From positions 1-48,126 of the forward strand of contig JAURIJ010000019.1 in NCBI GenBank assembly GCA_030832825.1: 48,126 nucleotides of DNA, read 5' to 3'. Source of the stretch: Gammaproteobacteria bacterium. GTDB lineage: Bacteria > Pseudomonadota > Gammaproteobacteria > Pseudomonadales > Pseudohongiellaceae. Positions 1 to 9,229 of this stretch are shown in pieces (the first letter of the stretch is position 1; each line of letters begins with the position of its first letter). Position numbers and translations under genes: made by a program. The notes beneath the pieces are model-generated. The model did not search any database and was not told the origin of the DNA. It saw nothing but the letters and a program-made list of their open reading frames with translations.

Positions 1-1371
1 AACTCCGCCGAGCAGGGCTACAACCAGTCCCGCATCGAGAACATCCCCGGCGACATCCTGGCCTTCGACGCCAAGACCGGTGACTTCAAGTGGAAGTTCA
101 ACGTGATTCCCCGCCCGGGTGAGTTCGGCCATGAGACCTGGGAAAACGATGCCTGGCAGTACACGGGCGACGTGTCTCCCTGGGCTCCGCTGTCCGCCGA
201 TCCTGAGCTGGGCCTGGTCTACGTTCCGACCAACCCGCCCACAGTGGATTACTACGGCGGTTTCTCGCCGGGTGACAATCTCTTCGGCACCAGCCTGATC
301 GCACTCGACGTGCAGACGGGTGAGCGTCGCTGGCACTTCCAGCTGGTGCACCACGACATCTGGAACTACGACGTGCCCACCGCGCCTGTGCTGCTGGACG
401 TGACCCACAACGGTCAGCGCATTCCCGCCGTGGCGCAGGCCACCAAGCAGACCCTGCTGTTCGCGTTCAACCGCGAAACGGGAGAGCCGCTGTGGCCGAT
501 CGAGGAGCGTCCGGTACCGCCGTCGCTGGTTCCCGGCGAGGCAGCCTCGCCCACGCAGCCCTTCCCGACACGTCCGCCTGCCTACGATCTGAACGGCCTG
601 ACCGTGGATGATCTGATCGACTGGACGCCGGAATTGCGCGAGCAGGCCATCGCGGCGCTGGCTGACTGGCAGATTGGGCCGCTCTACAACCCGCCGCTGC
701 ACCGTGACAACGATCTGGGCAAGCGTGGCGCCTACTGGTGCCCGGGGGGTGGCGGTGGTTCCAACATCACCGGCCCCGCCGCGGGTGACCCCGAGACCGG
801 CATCATCTTCGTGACCTCTCAGGCCGCCTGCAGCGCTGTGCAGCTGCTGCCCGGCGAAGAGGCCGATCTGCGCTACATGACCGACAACGGCACGACCACC
901 ACCGGCGTCACCCCGGCCCGCTATGCCAATGGTCCGGGCGCTGGTGCGCCGCGTCATCCAAGCGGCCTGCCGCTGTGGAAGCCGCCCTACAGCCGCATCA
1001 CGGCCATCGACCTGAACACCGGCGAGATCCTGTGGTACATCCCCGTAGGCGAGACGCCCGACCGCATCAAGAACAACCCTGCGGTGGCAGGCATCGACAT
1101 CGGCAACACCGGCACGGGTGCCATGGCACCGATGATGGTCACGCCGTCCATGCTGGTGTACGCCGGTGAAGTCAGTGACGGCACGCCGCATCTGTTCGCC
1201 ATCGACAAGCAGACAGGTCGCGAACTGGCCCGTGTGCAGGTGCCGGCCACCAGCCGCTACGGCATGATGAGCTATGTGCATGAAGGCGAGCAGTACATCA
1301 TCCTGCAGACTGGCTCCACGCTGACGGCGATGAACCTGCATGGTCCGGTCGCCACGGCCGAGGCGCACTGA
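1..1371 (+). CDS. PQQ-dependent dehydrogenase, copy 1 (5' end outside window)
   Basis: This is the C-terminal two thirds of an exported quinoprotein dehydrogenase. The frame is open from base 1, so the start and signal peptide lie to the left. The family folds as an eight-bladed propeller that binds pyrroloquinoline quinone and oxidises an alcohol or sugar in the periplasm. Visible family marks are [27 protein letters not shown] and [16 protein letters not shown]. By analogy with membrane glucose dehydrogenase the Asp of the first and the Lys of the second lie at the cofactor site (inference). There is no CxxCH haem motif and no adjacent Cys pair, which argues against a quinohaemoprotein or a methanol-dehydrogenase-like enzyme. 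It closely matches the two genes downstream, and it shares the exact C-terminus ATAEAH with copy 2. The substrate is unknown. Confidence 0.85.
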   Translation, partial: NSAEQGYNQSRIENIPGDILAFDAKTGDFKWKFNVIPRPGEFGHETWENDAWQYTGDVSPWAPLSADPELGLVYVPTNPPTVDYYGGFSPGDNLFGTSLIALDVQTGERRWHFQLVHHDIWNYDVPTAPVLLDVTHNGQRIPAVAQATKQTLLFAFNRETGEPLWPIEERPVPPSLVPGEAASPTQPFPTRPPAYDLNGLTVDDLIDWTPELREQAIAALADWQIGPLYNPPLHRDNDLGKRGAYWCPGGGGGSNITGPAAGDPETGIIFVTSQAACSAVQLLPGEEADLRYMTDNGTTTTGVTPARYANGPGAGAPRHPSGLPLWKPPYSRITAIDLNTGEILWYIPVGETPDRIKNNPAVAGIDIGNTGTGAMAPMMVTPSMLVYAGEVSDGTPHLFAIDKQTGRELARVQVPATSRYGMMSYVHEGEQYIILQTGSTLTAMNLHGPVATAEAH

Positions 1372-1404
1372 ACCGCAGGCTGTCCCCGCGCCAAGGCGCA
1401 CCCA

Positions 1405-1447
1405 CCGAGGCCCGGTCGACTCACGTCGGCCGGGCCTCGGCTTTTTT
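1405..1447 (+). terminator. Rho-independent terminator after copy 1
   Basis: An 11-bp perfect stem (1405-1415 with 1430-1440) continues inward through a T-G pair and a 4-bp stem to a TCAC loop. Six T residues follow at 1442-1447. This is a textbook intrinsic terminator, and it separates copy 1 from copy 2. Confidence 0.93.
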
Positions 1448-1493
1448 GCTGCAGCGCTGGACGCGTGCCGTCGAGCAGCCACAGAATCTCCAT

Positions 1494-1522
1494 GGACTTG
1501 CCTGTGACGGCTGAGGTATTCT
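1494..1522 (+). promoter_or_regulatory. Upstream block shared with copy 3
   Basis: The block begins GGACTTG and ends GGTATTCT. It has a close counterpart at 4031-4058 before the next paralogue. TATTCT would serve as a -10 box, but the TTG-containing part lies too near it for a standard sigma-70 promoter, so the exact role (promoter or activator site) is open. The rest of the 1448-1668 spacer shows nothing else clear. Confidence 0.4.
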
Positions 1523-1668
1523 CACCGCCTCATTTCTGCACGGGCGAGTACCTTTCGTCCTGCTGAAGGGGTCATCGGACCCGATGTGCGTGCGTACACC
1601 TGGTCTGGGACAACAACAAAAAAACTCCATCTGGTCTGAGTGTTCGTTTTGCTCATCGAGGAATAACA

Positions 1669-3744
1669 ATGACAACAACGATAGTTGGGTCGGGATCTCC
1701 CCGACAGTCAGCGAGCAGTCGCTGGCATTCACTGAGTCGGACTCTGACGAGGGCGCTGCCGCTGGGCTTGCTGGTTGCCGCCGCCTCTCCCGCCGGAGCC
1801 CAGGACACCGTTGAGTGGACCCACCTTGGTGGGGACGTTCATCACACACGCTACACCCCTGCCAACAACATCACCCCGCAGAACTTCGGCGAACTCAAGG
1901 AAGCCTGGGTCTGGGATGGCGCCAGTTTCGACGCCTCCAGCGGGCGCTCCACGCCGAGCTATGTCGACGGCAAGCTGTTCACCGTGGCCGGTCCGCGTCG
2001 TCATGTCGTGGCCATGGACCCGACAACCGGCGAAACCCTGTGGTCCTACCGCGAGCCCAACACCTTCCGCTGGGAATACTCCATGCGTCAGGACTACGGC
2101 AAGGGCGTGGCCTATGCGGAAGTCGATGGCAAGGGCGTGGTCTACATCATCAGCCCCGCGTTCTTCCTGACGGCGCTGGACGCTGACACGGGCGCCCCGC
2201 TGGAAGGCTTCGGCGAGCCTGTGCCCATCGAAGGCTTTGCCCAGACCGGCGTGGTCGATCTGCTGGCCCACCTGGGTCACGAATACGACCCTTACTACGG
2301 CATCCCGAAAGAAGTGGGTTATGTGACCTCTTCATCACCACCCATCGTCGTGAATGGCGTGGTCGTGGTGGGCAACTCTGCCGAGCAGGGCTACAACCAG
2401 TCCCGCATCGAGAACGTGCCCGGCGACATCATGGCCTTCGACGCCAAGACCGGTGACTTCAAGTGGAAGTTCAACGTGATTCCCCAGCCGGGCGAATTTG
2501 GTCACGACACCTGGGAAAACGATGCCTGGCAGTACACGGGCGACGTGTCTCCCTGGGCGCCGCTGTCCGCCGACCCGGAGCTGGGTCTGGTCTACATCGC
2601 CACCAACCCGCCCACAGTGGACTACTACGGCGGCTTCCGTCCGGGTGACACCCTGTTCGGTACCAGCCTCCTGGCACTGGACGTGCAGACGGGTGAGCGT
2701 CGCTGGCACTTCCAGCTGGTGCATCACGACGTGTGGAACTACGACATCCCGACTGCGCCCATCCTGATGGACGTGCAGCAGAACGGTCGTACCATCAAGG
2801 CTGTCGCACAGGCCACCAAGCAGACTCTGCTGTTCGCCTTCAATGCCGAGACCGGTGAGCCGCTGTGGCCGATCGAGGAGCGTCCCGTACCGCAGTCTCT
2901 GGTGCCGGGCGAGAAGCTGTCCCCGACTCAGCCGTTCCCGACCAAACCGGCCCCGTATGACCTGGCCGGCATCTCCGTGGACGACCTGATCGACTTCACG
3001 CCGGAACTGCGCGAGCAGGCCATTGCGGCACTGGCAGACTGGGAAATCGGTCCGCTCTACAACCCGCCGCTGCACCGCGACAATTCCCTGGGCAAGCGTG
3101 GCTCCTACTGGTGCCCGGGTGACGGCGGTGGTTCCAACATCACCGGTCCGGCCGCTGCCGACCCTGAAGCCGGCATCATCTTCCTGACCTCCCAGAGCGC
3201 GTGCAGTGCTCACACTCTGGTGCCGGGCGACGAAGCCGACCTGCGTTACATGACTGACAACGGCACCACCACCACCGGGGTCACCCCGGCCCAGTACGCC
3301 AATGGCGCTGGCGGCGGTGCACCGCGTCATCCCACCGGACTGCCGCTGATGAAGCCGCCTTACAGCCGCATCACGGCGATCGACCTGAACACAGGTGAAC
3401 ACCTGTGGATGATCCCGATCGGTGAAACGCCTGATCGCATCAAGAACAACCCGGCTCTGGCCGGTGTCGATATCGGCAACACCGGTACTGGCGCCCAGGC
3501 TCCGATGCTGGTGACCCCGTCCATGCTGGTCTATGCCGGCGATGTGAGTGACGGCACGCCCCACCTGTTTGCCATCGACAAGCGTACCGGCGCCGAGCTG
3601 GGACGCATCCCCGTGTCCGCGGCAAGCCGTTACGGCATGATGAGCTATGTGCATGAAGGCGAGCAGTACATCGTGCTGCAGACTGGCAGCACACTGACAG
3701 CGATGAGCCTGCATGGTCCAGTGGCCACTGCGGAAGCCCATTGA
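1669..3744 (+). CDS. PQQ-dependent dehydrogenase, copy 2
   Basis: This is a full-length, 691-residue periplasmic quinoprotein dehydrogenase. The start is set by GAGG at 1658-1661, seven bases before the ATG. Residues 1-44 look like a Sec or Tat-like signal: RTLTRALPLGLLVAAASPAG, with cleavage near AGAQ. The mature protein opens with VEWTHLGGDVHHTRYTP, the usual start of membrane glucose dehydrogenase-like propellers, followed by repeated blades with GETLW, GDFKWKF and GERRWHF tryptophan-docking motifs. HHDVWNYD and ATKQTLLFAFNAETGEPLW probably carry the active-site Asp and cofactor Lys (inference). No haem motif is present, so electrons must pass to a separate carrier. It lies between two terminators and is probably transcribed alone. 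The substrate cannot be told from sequence. Confidence 0.9.
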   Translation: MTTTIVGSGSPRQSASSRWHSLSRTLTRALPLGLLVAAASPAGAQDTVEWTHLGGDVHHTRYTPANNITPQNFGELKEAWVWDGASFDASSGRSTPSYVDGKLFTVAGPRRHVVAMDPTTGETLWSYREPNTFRWEYSMRQDYGKGVAYAEVDGKGVVYIISPAFFLTALDADTGAPLEGFGEPVPIEGFAQTGVVDLLAHLGHEYDPYYGIPKEVGYVTSSSPPIVVNGVVVVGNSAEQGYNQSRIENVPGDIMAFDAKTGDFKWKFNVIPQPGEFGHDTWENDAWQYTGDVSPWAPLSADPELGLVYIATNPPTVDYYGGFRPGDTLFGTSLLALDVQTGERRWHFQLVHHDVWNYDIPTAPILMDVQQNGRTIKAVAQATKQTLLFAFNAETGEPLWPIEERPVPQSLVPGEKLSPTQPFPTKPAPYDLAGISVDDLIDFTPELREQAIAALADWEIGPLYNPPLHRDNSLGKRGSYWCPGDGGGSNITGPAAADPEAGIIFLTSQSACSAHTLVPGDEADLRYMTDNGTTTTGVTPAQYANGAGGGAPRHPTGLPLMKPPYSRITAIDLNTGEHLWMIPIGETPDRIKNNPALAGVDIGNTGTGAQAPMLVTPSMLVYAGDVSDGTPHLFAIDKRTGAELGRIPVSAASRYGMMSYVHEGEQYIVLQTGSTLTAMSLHGPVATAEAH

Positions 3745-3791
3745 TCCGTCTGCAATGAACGCGGCGCCCTGATGCCAGGGCGCTTGATGAC

Positions 3792-3831
3792 AGGGCCGGA
3801 GCGCGCAAGTGCTTCGGCCCTTTCTTTTTTT
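3792..3831 (+). terminator. Rho-independent terminator after copy 2
   Basis: An 11-bp stem (3792-3802 with 3811-3821, one G-T pair) closes an eight-base loop. It runs into a T-rich tail ending in seven T residues at 3825-3831. Confidence 0.92.
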
Positions 3832-4135
3832 CGGCCTACGCACACGACTCCTCTTTGTGTCAATTCTTGACCTCATTCAAGTGTTTGCAACATCGGCAAG
3901 TGACGACAGAAATGCTGCTGATGCCGCGAATCAGAGTGGCTGGCAGGCCGGTCTTGAGAGTCAGGCAAGGCGCTGCTTCAGGCTGTCGCGGGGCGCGACA
4001 ATCATGGCTCGCAGCGAGCCGGGCTTGCGTGGACTTGACGGGAGTGCTGGGGTATTCTGCCGGCTCTTTTTTTGAGTCACCGATTTATTTCGTGTTTTTG
4101 CATCGCTGGAATTTTTACTCAACGAGGAAATGATA
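3832..4135 (+). other. Long leader of copy 3, no gene seen
   Basis: No convincing ORF is present. The stretch holds an inverted repeat GTCAATTCTTGAC (3859-3871), a perfect hairpin of six base pairs around CAG (4006-4020) and the shared block at 4031-4058. These could be regulator sites or mRNA leader structure. A ribosome binding site, GAGG, sits at 4124-4127. Confidence 0.5.
4031..4058 (+). promoter_or_regulatory. Upstream block shared with copy 2
   Basis: This is the counterpart of 1494-1522. It starts GGACTTG, keeps GCTG in the middle and ends GGTATTCT, while the surrounding leader sequence differs. Conservation of this patch between two otherwise unlike leaders suggests a promoter or regulator site. 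The distance from TTGACG to TATTCT is only 12 bases, too short for a canonical sigma-70 pair. Confidence 0.4.
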
Positions 4136-6196
4136 ATGTCAAAATCGCGTTTCACGCCGGCAGCCAGGGGCTGGCGATCGCTGACGGGAGCCTTGCTGCG
4201 GGCCTTGCCATTCGGCCTGGCGCTGACGGCTTCCGCAGCGGCGACCGCCCAGGATACAGTCGAGTGGCGTCATCTGGGCGGCAATGCCGACCACACACGC
4301 TATTCACCCGCCACCAACATCACCGCCGAGAACTTCGGTGAACTGAAGGAAGCCTGGGTCTGGGATGGCGCCAGCTTCGATGCGTCCAGCGGCCGTGCCA
4401 CCCCCAGCTACATCAACGGCAAGCTCTATACCGTGGCCGGTCCTCGTCGCCACGTGGTGGCCATCGACCCGGAAACCGGTGAGACCATCTGGTCCTACCG
4501 CGAGCCCAACACTTTCCGCTACGAGTACTCCATGCGTGCCGACTACGGCAAGGGCGTGGCCTATGCGGAAGTTGACGGCAAGGGCGTGATCTACATCAGC
4601 ACTCCGGCGTTCTTCCTGGTGGCTCTGGATGCCGAAACCGGCGCACCGCTGGAAGGTTTCGGTGAGCAAGTGCCTGTGGAAGGCTTCCCCGAGCACGGCA
4701 TTGTCGACATGCTGGCCGACCTGGGTCACGAGTACGATCCGTACTACGGCATACCCAAGGAAACCGGCTACATCACCACCTCCTCACCGCCCATCGTGGT
4801 GAACGACGTGATCGTGGTCGGCAACTCCGCCGAGCAGGGCTACAACCAGTCCCGCATCGAGAACGTGCCGGGTGACATCCTGGCCTACGATACCAAGACA
4901 GGTGATTTCCTCTGGAAATTCAACGTGATTCCGCAGCCGGGCGAATTCGGCCACGAGACCTGGGAAAATGACGCCTGGCAATACACTGGCGACGTATCCT
5001 CCTGGGCTCCGATGTCCGCCGACCCGGAACTGGGTCTGGTCTACATCCCGACCAACGGCGCTACCGTCGACTTCTACGGTGGCTTCCGTCCTGGCGACAA
5101 CCTGTTCGGCACCAGCCTGATCGCGCTGGACGTCAAGACGGGCGAGCGCAAGTGGCACTTCCAGATGGTGCACCACGACATCTGGAACTACGACACCCCG
5201 ACAGCCCCCGTGCTGCTGGATGTGACGCAGAATGGCCAGCGCATTCCCGCGGTGGCGCAGGTCACCAAGCAGGCGTTCACCTATGTCTTCAATCGTGAGA
5301 CAGGCGAGCCGCTGTGGCCGATCGAAGAGCGTCCCGTGCCGCAGTCGCACATTCCGGGCGAGCAACTGTCTGCCACCCAGCCGTTCCCGACCAAGCCGGC
5401 CCCCTACGACCTGCAGGGTCTGACCGAAGACGATCTGATCGACTTCACACCGGAACTGCGTCAGCAGGCCATCGAGATCCTGTCTGAGTGGGAAATCGGC
5501 CCGCTCTTCACCCCGCCGCTGCATCGTGACAACGACCTCGGCAAGCGTGGCGCCCTGTGGTGCCCGGGTGACGTGGGTGGGGTGAACATCAGCGGCCCGG
5601 CTGCTGGCGACCCCGAAACCGGCATCCTCTACGTGACATCCCTGAGCGGTTGCACCACGCGTCAGATCGTCCCGGGTGAAGAGGCCGACCTGCGTTACAT
5701 GACTGACAATGGCACCACCACCACCGGTACCACCGTGGCCCAGTACGCTGTGGGCACAGGCGCCGGCGGTCCGCGTGGTCCGCAGGGTCTGCCCCTGTTC
5801 AAGCCGCCCTACAGCCGCATCACGGCAATCGACCTGAACACCGGCGAGCACCTGTGGATGATTCCGGTGGGCGAGACGCCTGATCGCATCAAGAACAACC
5901 CGGCTCTGGCCGGCATTGATGTGGGCAACACCGGCACTGGCGCCCACGCGCCGATGACGGTCACCAAGAACCTGCTGATCTATGCCTCTCAGTCCAGCGA
6001 TGGCACTCCGGCGCTGTTCGCCGTGAACAAGGCCACGGGCGAGCAGGTTGGCAAGGTGGCGGTGTCCGAGAACAGCCGCTACGGCATGATGACCTATGTG
6101 CATGAAGGCGAGCAGTACATCGTGCTGCAGACTGGCTCCACACTGACAGCCGTGTCTCTGCACGGTCCGGTGAGCTCCGGCGCCGCTGCCCACTAA
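4136..6196 (+). CDS. PQQ-dependent dehydrogenase, copy 3
   Basis: This is a 686-residue periplasmic quinoprotein dehydrogenase. An in-frame ATG lies six bases upstream at 4130, but GAGG at 4124-4127 fits the ATG at 4136 better (eight bases against two). Residues 1-38 form a signal peptide with the core [15 protein letters not shown], cleaved before QDTVEW. The propeller has the same blade motifs as the two genes before it, HHDIWNYD, the Lys in [19 protein letters not shown], and [16 protein letters not shown]. It is the most diverged copy: it ends VSSGAAAH rather than VATAEAH, and has [10 protein letters not shown] where the others have a run of glycines. These loop changes could alter substrate range (inference). 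It has its own leader and end hairpin. Confidence 0.9.
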   Translation: MSKSRFTPAARGWRSLTGALLRALPFGLALTASAAATAQDTVEWRHLGGNADHTRYSPATNITAENFGELKEAWVWDGASFDASSGRATPSYINGKLYTVAGPRRHVVAIDPETGETIWSYREPNTFRYEYSMRADYGKGVAYAEVDGKGVIYISTPAFFLVALDAETGAPLEGFGEQVPVEGFPEHGIVDMLADLGHEYDPYYGIPKETGYITTSSPPIVVNDVIVVGNSAEQGYNQSRIENVPGDILAYDTKTGDFLWKFNVIPQPGEFGHETWENDAWQYTGDVSSWAPMSADPELGLVYIPTNGATVDFYGGFRPGDNLFGTSLIALDVKTGERKWHFQMVHHDIWNYDTPTAPVLLDVTQNGQRIPAVAQVTKQAFTYVFNRETGEPLWPIEERPVPQSHIPGEQLSATQPFPTKPAPYDLQGLTEDDLIDFTPELRQQAIEILSEWEIGPLFTPPLHRDNDLGKRGALWCPGDVGGVNISGPAAGDPETGILYVTSLSGCTTRQIVPGEEADLRYMTDNGTTTTGTTVAQYAVGTGAGGPRGPQGLPLFKPPYSRITAIDLNTGEHLWMIPVGETPDRIKNNPALAGIDVGNTGTGAHAPMTVTKNLLIYASQSSDGTPALFAVNKATGEQVGKVAVSENSRYGMMTYVHEGEQYIVLQTGSTLTAVSLHGPVSSGAAAH

Positions 6197-6213
6197 GCAG
6201 CCTGCCAAGACCC

Positions 6214-6258
6214 AGGGGGTCAGCGACACGTGCCGATGGCAAGTGTCGATGACCCCCT
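6214..6258 (+). terminator. Large hairpin after copy 3, probable terminator
   Basis: A nine-base perfect stem (6214-6222 with 6250-6258) continues into CGACAC/GTGTCG (6224-6229 with 6243-6248) and TGCC/GGCA (6231-6234 with 6238-6241). The tail CTTCATTT is only moderately T-rich, so it may act as a terminator or as a 3' stability hairpin. Confidence 0.65.
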
Positions 6259-6381
6259 CTTCATTTGTGATGCCAGCGGGCAAAAAGTGATCAAACCTCG
6301 CCGTGCCCTTTGATAGTGCACGGGTCTGCCGGCATACTCCCTCCTGCGTCCTGCGTTGATTCCGGACGCAAGGAGCCCCGC

Positions 6382-8948
6382 ATGGCCAAGACAGCACTGG
6401 CCGAGAGACTGACACGGATCGCCCTGCGCGTGCTGCGCTGGGGCGCACTTGTGCTGGGTGTCTATGCCGCTGCAGGCTTTCTGCTGCTGCCCTGGCTGGC
6501 GGAGCGACAGATCACATCCCTGCTGCAGAGCAGGCTTGAGGCCCGCTTCAGCGTGGCTGACATCCACTTCAATCCGTTCTCCCTGCAATTGCGCATCGAA
6601 GGACTTGACCTGATCGACGCCGACGGGTGGCGCGTGGCATCCCTTGGTCATGGTTTCATCAATCTGCAGGCGGACAGCCTGAGTCGCGGCACGCTGAGCC
6701 TGAGCAATGTGCATCTGGACGATCTGCATCTTTCCGTTCGTCGTTACACCCTCTCAGACTCCAATCTGCAGCGTCTGGCGCAGCGCTGGGCGGATACGGC
6801 CACCCCCGGTTGAACCTGTCCCAGAGGCAGATGCCGGCCTGTTCCCGCTGACGATCGCCGATCTGCGGTTGCAGGGCGCCAGCATCGGGCTCACGGACAA
6901 GGTGCCCACCGTGCCCTATGTCGCGCTGGTCGATGCCCAGGATATCCAGATCGAGAATCTCACCACCCTGCCGGATTCCGCTGCCGGTCAGTCTCTCAGT
7001 CTGACCATGGGCAATAGCTCGCGTCTGGACTGGCGCGGCTCGCTGAGCCTGGCCCCTCTGCAGTCCAGCGGGGAGATCGCGCTGCGCGGCCCCTATCCCG
7101 CATTGATCTATGAGTATCTGCGTGAGCAGTTGCCGGTGCGCCTGGCGGGGGGCTGGCTGGAGTCCCGCCTGGACTACGACTTCGCTCTCGCCGACGACGG
7201 TGGTGTAGTGCTCAGTGCCTCCGATCTGCAACTCAGTCTGAGCGAGCTGGATGTGCGTGAACGGGCCGGCAATGCCCTGCTGGCGCGCCTGCCCGAGTTG
7301 TCACTGGAAGTCGGCACCTTCGACCTGGGCGCGCGAATTCAGTCTGCAATCGGCACGTCTTTCCGGCGTGGAACTGCATACTGAGCGTTTCGAGGACGTT
7401 CAGGTGAATTTCCTGCAAGTGCTGCCGGCAGCCGCCGAGGCGCCGGTGACGCCCCCGACCCCTGCGCCCGCGAGTGCAGCGCCCTGGACCCTGCGGCTCG
7501 ACGACCTGCAACTGGTCGATTGGCAGGTGCATGCCCGGGATCGCGTTCCTGCCACGGACGTCGCGCTGACGCTCAGCCTGGAGGCGCGGCTGCGCAATCT
7601 GGCGAACACGCCGGGCAACGTCTTCTACCAGGGCAGTGTTGCCCTGCGTGATCTGCGCATTGACGATACGCTGCAGGACGAAGAGGTGTTCCGCCTCGGC
7701 GAGCTGGCCCTGCAGGGCGTGAGCCTGGAAATGGCGCAGCAGACCAGCGTCACCATCAGTGATCTGCAGCTGCGCGAACCCTATGCCTGCATCGAGATCG
7801 AAGCTGACGGAAGCACCAATCTGGGAGCCTTGTTGCCAGCGCCGCAGGCGCGGCAGGGAACGGCCGCAAACGCTGCATCGGACGCGGGCGCGGACTTTTC
7901 CGATGCCTCGCTGCCCTTGCCCTTTGCGGTGCTGATGACCGGCCTCAATGGCGAGATATCCGCCATGTCCACACGGTCCAGCGAGCCTGCCCGGGTGCGG
8001 CTGGAGGGGCAGGTGGATGAGTTCGGCCTGGCCAGCATCGAGGGCCGCCTGCGCCCGCTGGCCTTTCAGGAGCTGACGGAGCTGGACCTGCAGTTCCGCA
8101 ATCTCGACGTACCTTCACTGTCGCCCTATGTCATCAAGTTTGCCGGCCGGCGCATCGACGACGGCGCCATGGATGTCGACCTGTCCTACACCATCGCTGC
8201 CAATCAGCTGCAAGGCGAGAATGCCCTGCGCCTGCGTGATCTGGTGCTGGGCGACGAAGTGCCGCACCCCGACGCCATGGATCTGCCGCTGGGTCTGGCT
8301 GTGGCGCTGCTCAAGGATCGCAATGGCGTGATTGACCTCGAGGTGCCGGTGACGGGTGATCTGGGACATCCGGAGTTCAACTATGGCAGCGTCATTCGCA
8401 CTGCCTTGGGCAACATCATCCGCAATATCGTGACAGCGCCGTTCCGCTTCCTGTCCTCTCTCGTGGGCGGGGCCGACGATGCCGCGCTGGACACGCCGCA
8501 ACTGCAGCAGCAGTTCCTCGATCGCCGCGTGGACGAGGTGCTGGCGCAGGCTGCCGCCGCCGCGGTGGTGCCCGCCCCGACCCGACGCAGTGTGCTGGAA
8601 GGCTTTCATCGTGCCGCTGATCTGCGCCTGCAGGGCGGAGCGACGGTGGACGAATCGCTGGCAGCCCTGCAGGCGAGCTTCACGCGTGAAGCCACGGACA
8701 GTGCGCCCGCGACCCTGGACGAGCTGGCCTACAACGAAGCGCTGCGCCGTGCTCTGCTGCCAGTCGAGCCTGTGTCGGAAGCCGATCTCGCAGCTCTGGC
8801 AGATGCGCGTGCCCAGGCGGTGGTGACGCAGCTGGCAACGGCTGAGCCGCCACTGGTCGGGCGCATTCGCATGCTCGATGCGGCGCCTGTCAGTGCCCAG
8901 GCCGATGGCTGGCTGCCCTTGGCGCTGGAGCTGAGCGCGCGCCCCTGA
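6382..8948 (+). pseudogene. DUF748 (AsmA-like) protein gene with two frameshifts
   Basis: Three consecutive reading frames encode one DUF748-type envelope protein, a family of large AsmA-like proteins with one N-terminal membrane anchor and a long periplasmic part. The start MAKTALAERLTRIALRVLRW leads into a membrane helix (about residues 22-40). The first frame then stops at 6813. The protein resumes in the next frame from about 6800 (PVEPVPEADAGLFPLT) and stops at 7384. It resumes again from about 7340 (EFSLQSARLSGVELHTE) and runs to 8948. Each shift is corrected by removing one base: one C of the C5 run near 6804-6808, and one base in GGCGCGCGAATTC near 7329-7341. Corrected length is 854 residues. 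The rest reads normally without stops, so the lesion is recent or a sequencing error. Confidence 0.8.
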
Positions 8949-8958
8949 GGCGGCAGGC

Positions 8959-8979
8959 TGCAAATGAGAAGGGTTTGCA
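8959..8979. repeat. Inverted repeat TGCAAA-N9-TTTGCA
   Basis: A six-base inverted repeat lies in the AT-rich spacer after the DUF748 gene. Its interior AAATGAGAA gives a weak likeness to a Fur box (11 of 19 positions by eye), which is not enough to name the regulator. It is the kind of dyad a dimeric regulator binds. Confidence 0.3.
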
Positions 8980-8996
8980 TTTGATTCAATTGACGT

Positions 8997-9033
8997 ATCA
9001 GAAACATAGAAATTAATAGATTTTATTTCTGAT
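8997..9033. repeat. Inverted repeat ATCAGAAA / TTTCTGAT
   Basis: A perfect eight-base inverted repeat (8997-9004 and 9026-9033) spans a very AT-rich centre, unlike the GC-rich surroundings. It sits about 50 bases before the small ORF at 9081. It may be an operator or promoter region for the genes that follow. Confidence 0.35.
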
Positions 9034-9080
9034 CGCGACTGCCTATCCTGACACCGTCATCCGCAGGAGGGTTGCCCATC

Positions 9081-9197
9081 ATGAACAAGACGCTCAGTTT
9101 CGCCATCGTCCATTTCACTGTGGCCTACTTCTTCCACGAAAAAGCGTGGCAGCGGATCGAAGAGCGGCGAGAGCGTGCGGCGGGATGCGTGTGTTAG
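9081..9197 (+). CDS. 38-residue ORF, apparently an internally deleted DUF2061 protein
   Basis: This is a short ORF with an excellent ribosome binding site, AGGAGG at 9065-9070, ten bases before the ATG. The first 15 residues, MNKTLSFAIVHFTVA, read like the N-terminus of DUF2061 small membrane proteins. The next stretch, YFFHEKAWQRIEERR, reads like the C-terminal end of the same family, where it follows a second membrane helix. The roughly 30 residues normally between them are absent and the join is in frame. What remains is probably too short to span the membrane as its relatives do. It ends 32 bases before the DnaT-like gene. It may be a remnant, or a real microprotein. The family match is from memory of its consensus. 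Confidence 0.55.
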   Translation: MNKTLSFAIVHFTVAYFFHEKAWQRIEERRERAAGCVC

Positions 9198-9229
9198 GAT
9201 TGTCGCTCCCTTGAGCAGGCAGGTCCGTC

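Noticed and set aside
2335-3876. 513-codon minus-strand open frame under copy 2
   Set aside because: It is the antisense shadow of the GC-rich dehydrogenase gene; it has no recognisable domain and no ribosome site.
6380-8948. Programmed frameshifting in the DUF748 gene
   Set aside because: There is no slippery heptamer with a downstream pseudoknot, and two needed shifts in one envelope-protein gene are better explained by mutation or sequencing error.
8959-8979. Fur box before the small ORF
   Set aside because: The match is only 11 of 19 positions with a poor right half, and no iron-related gene follows.
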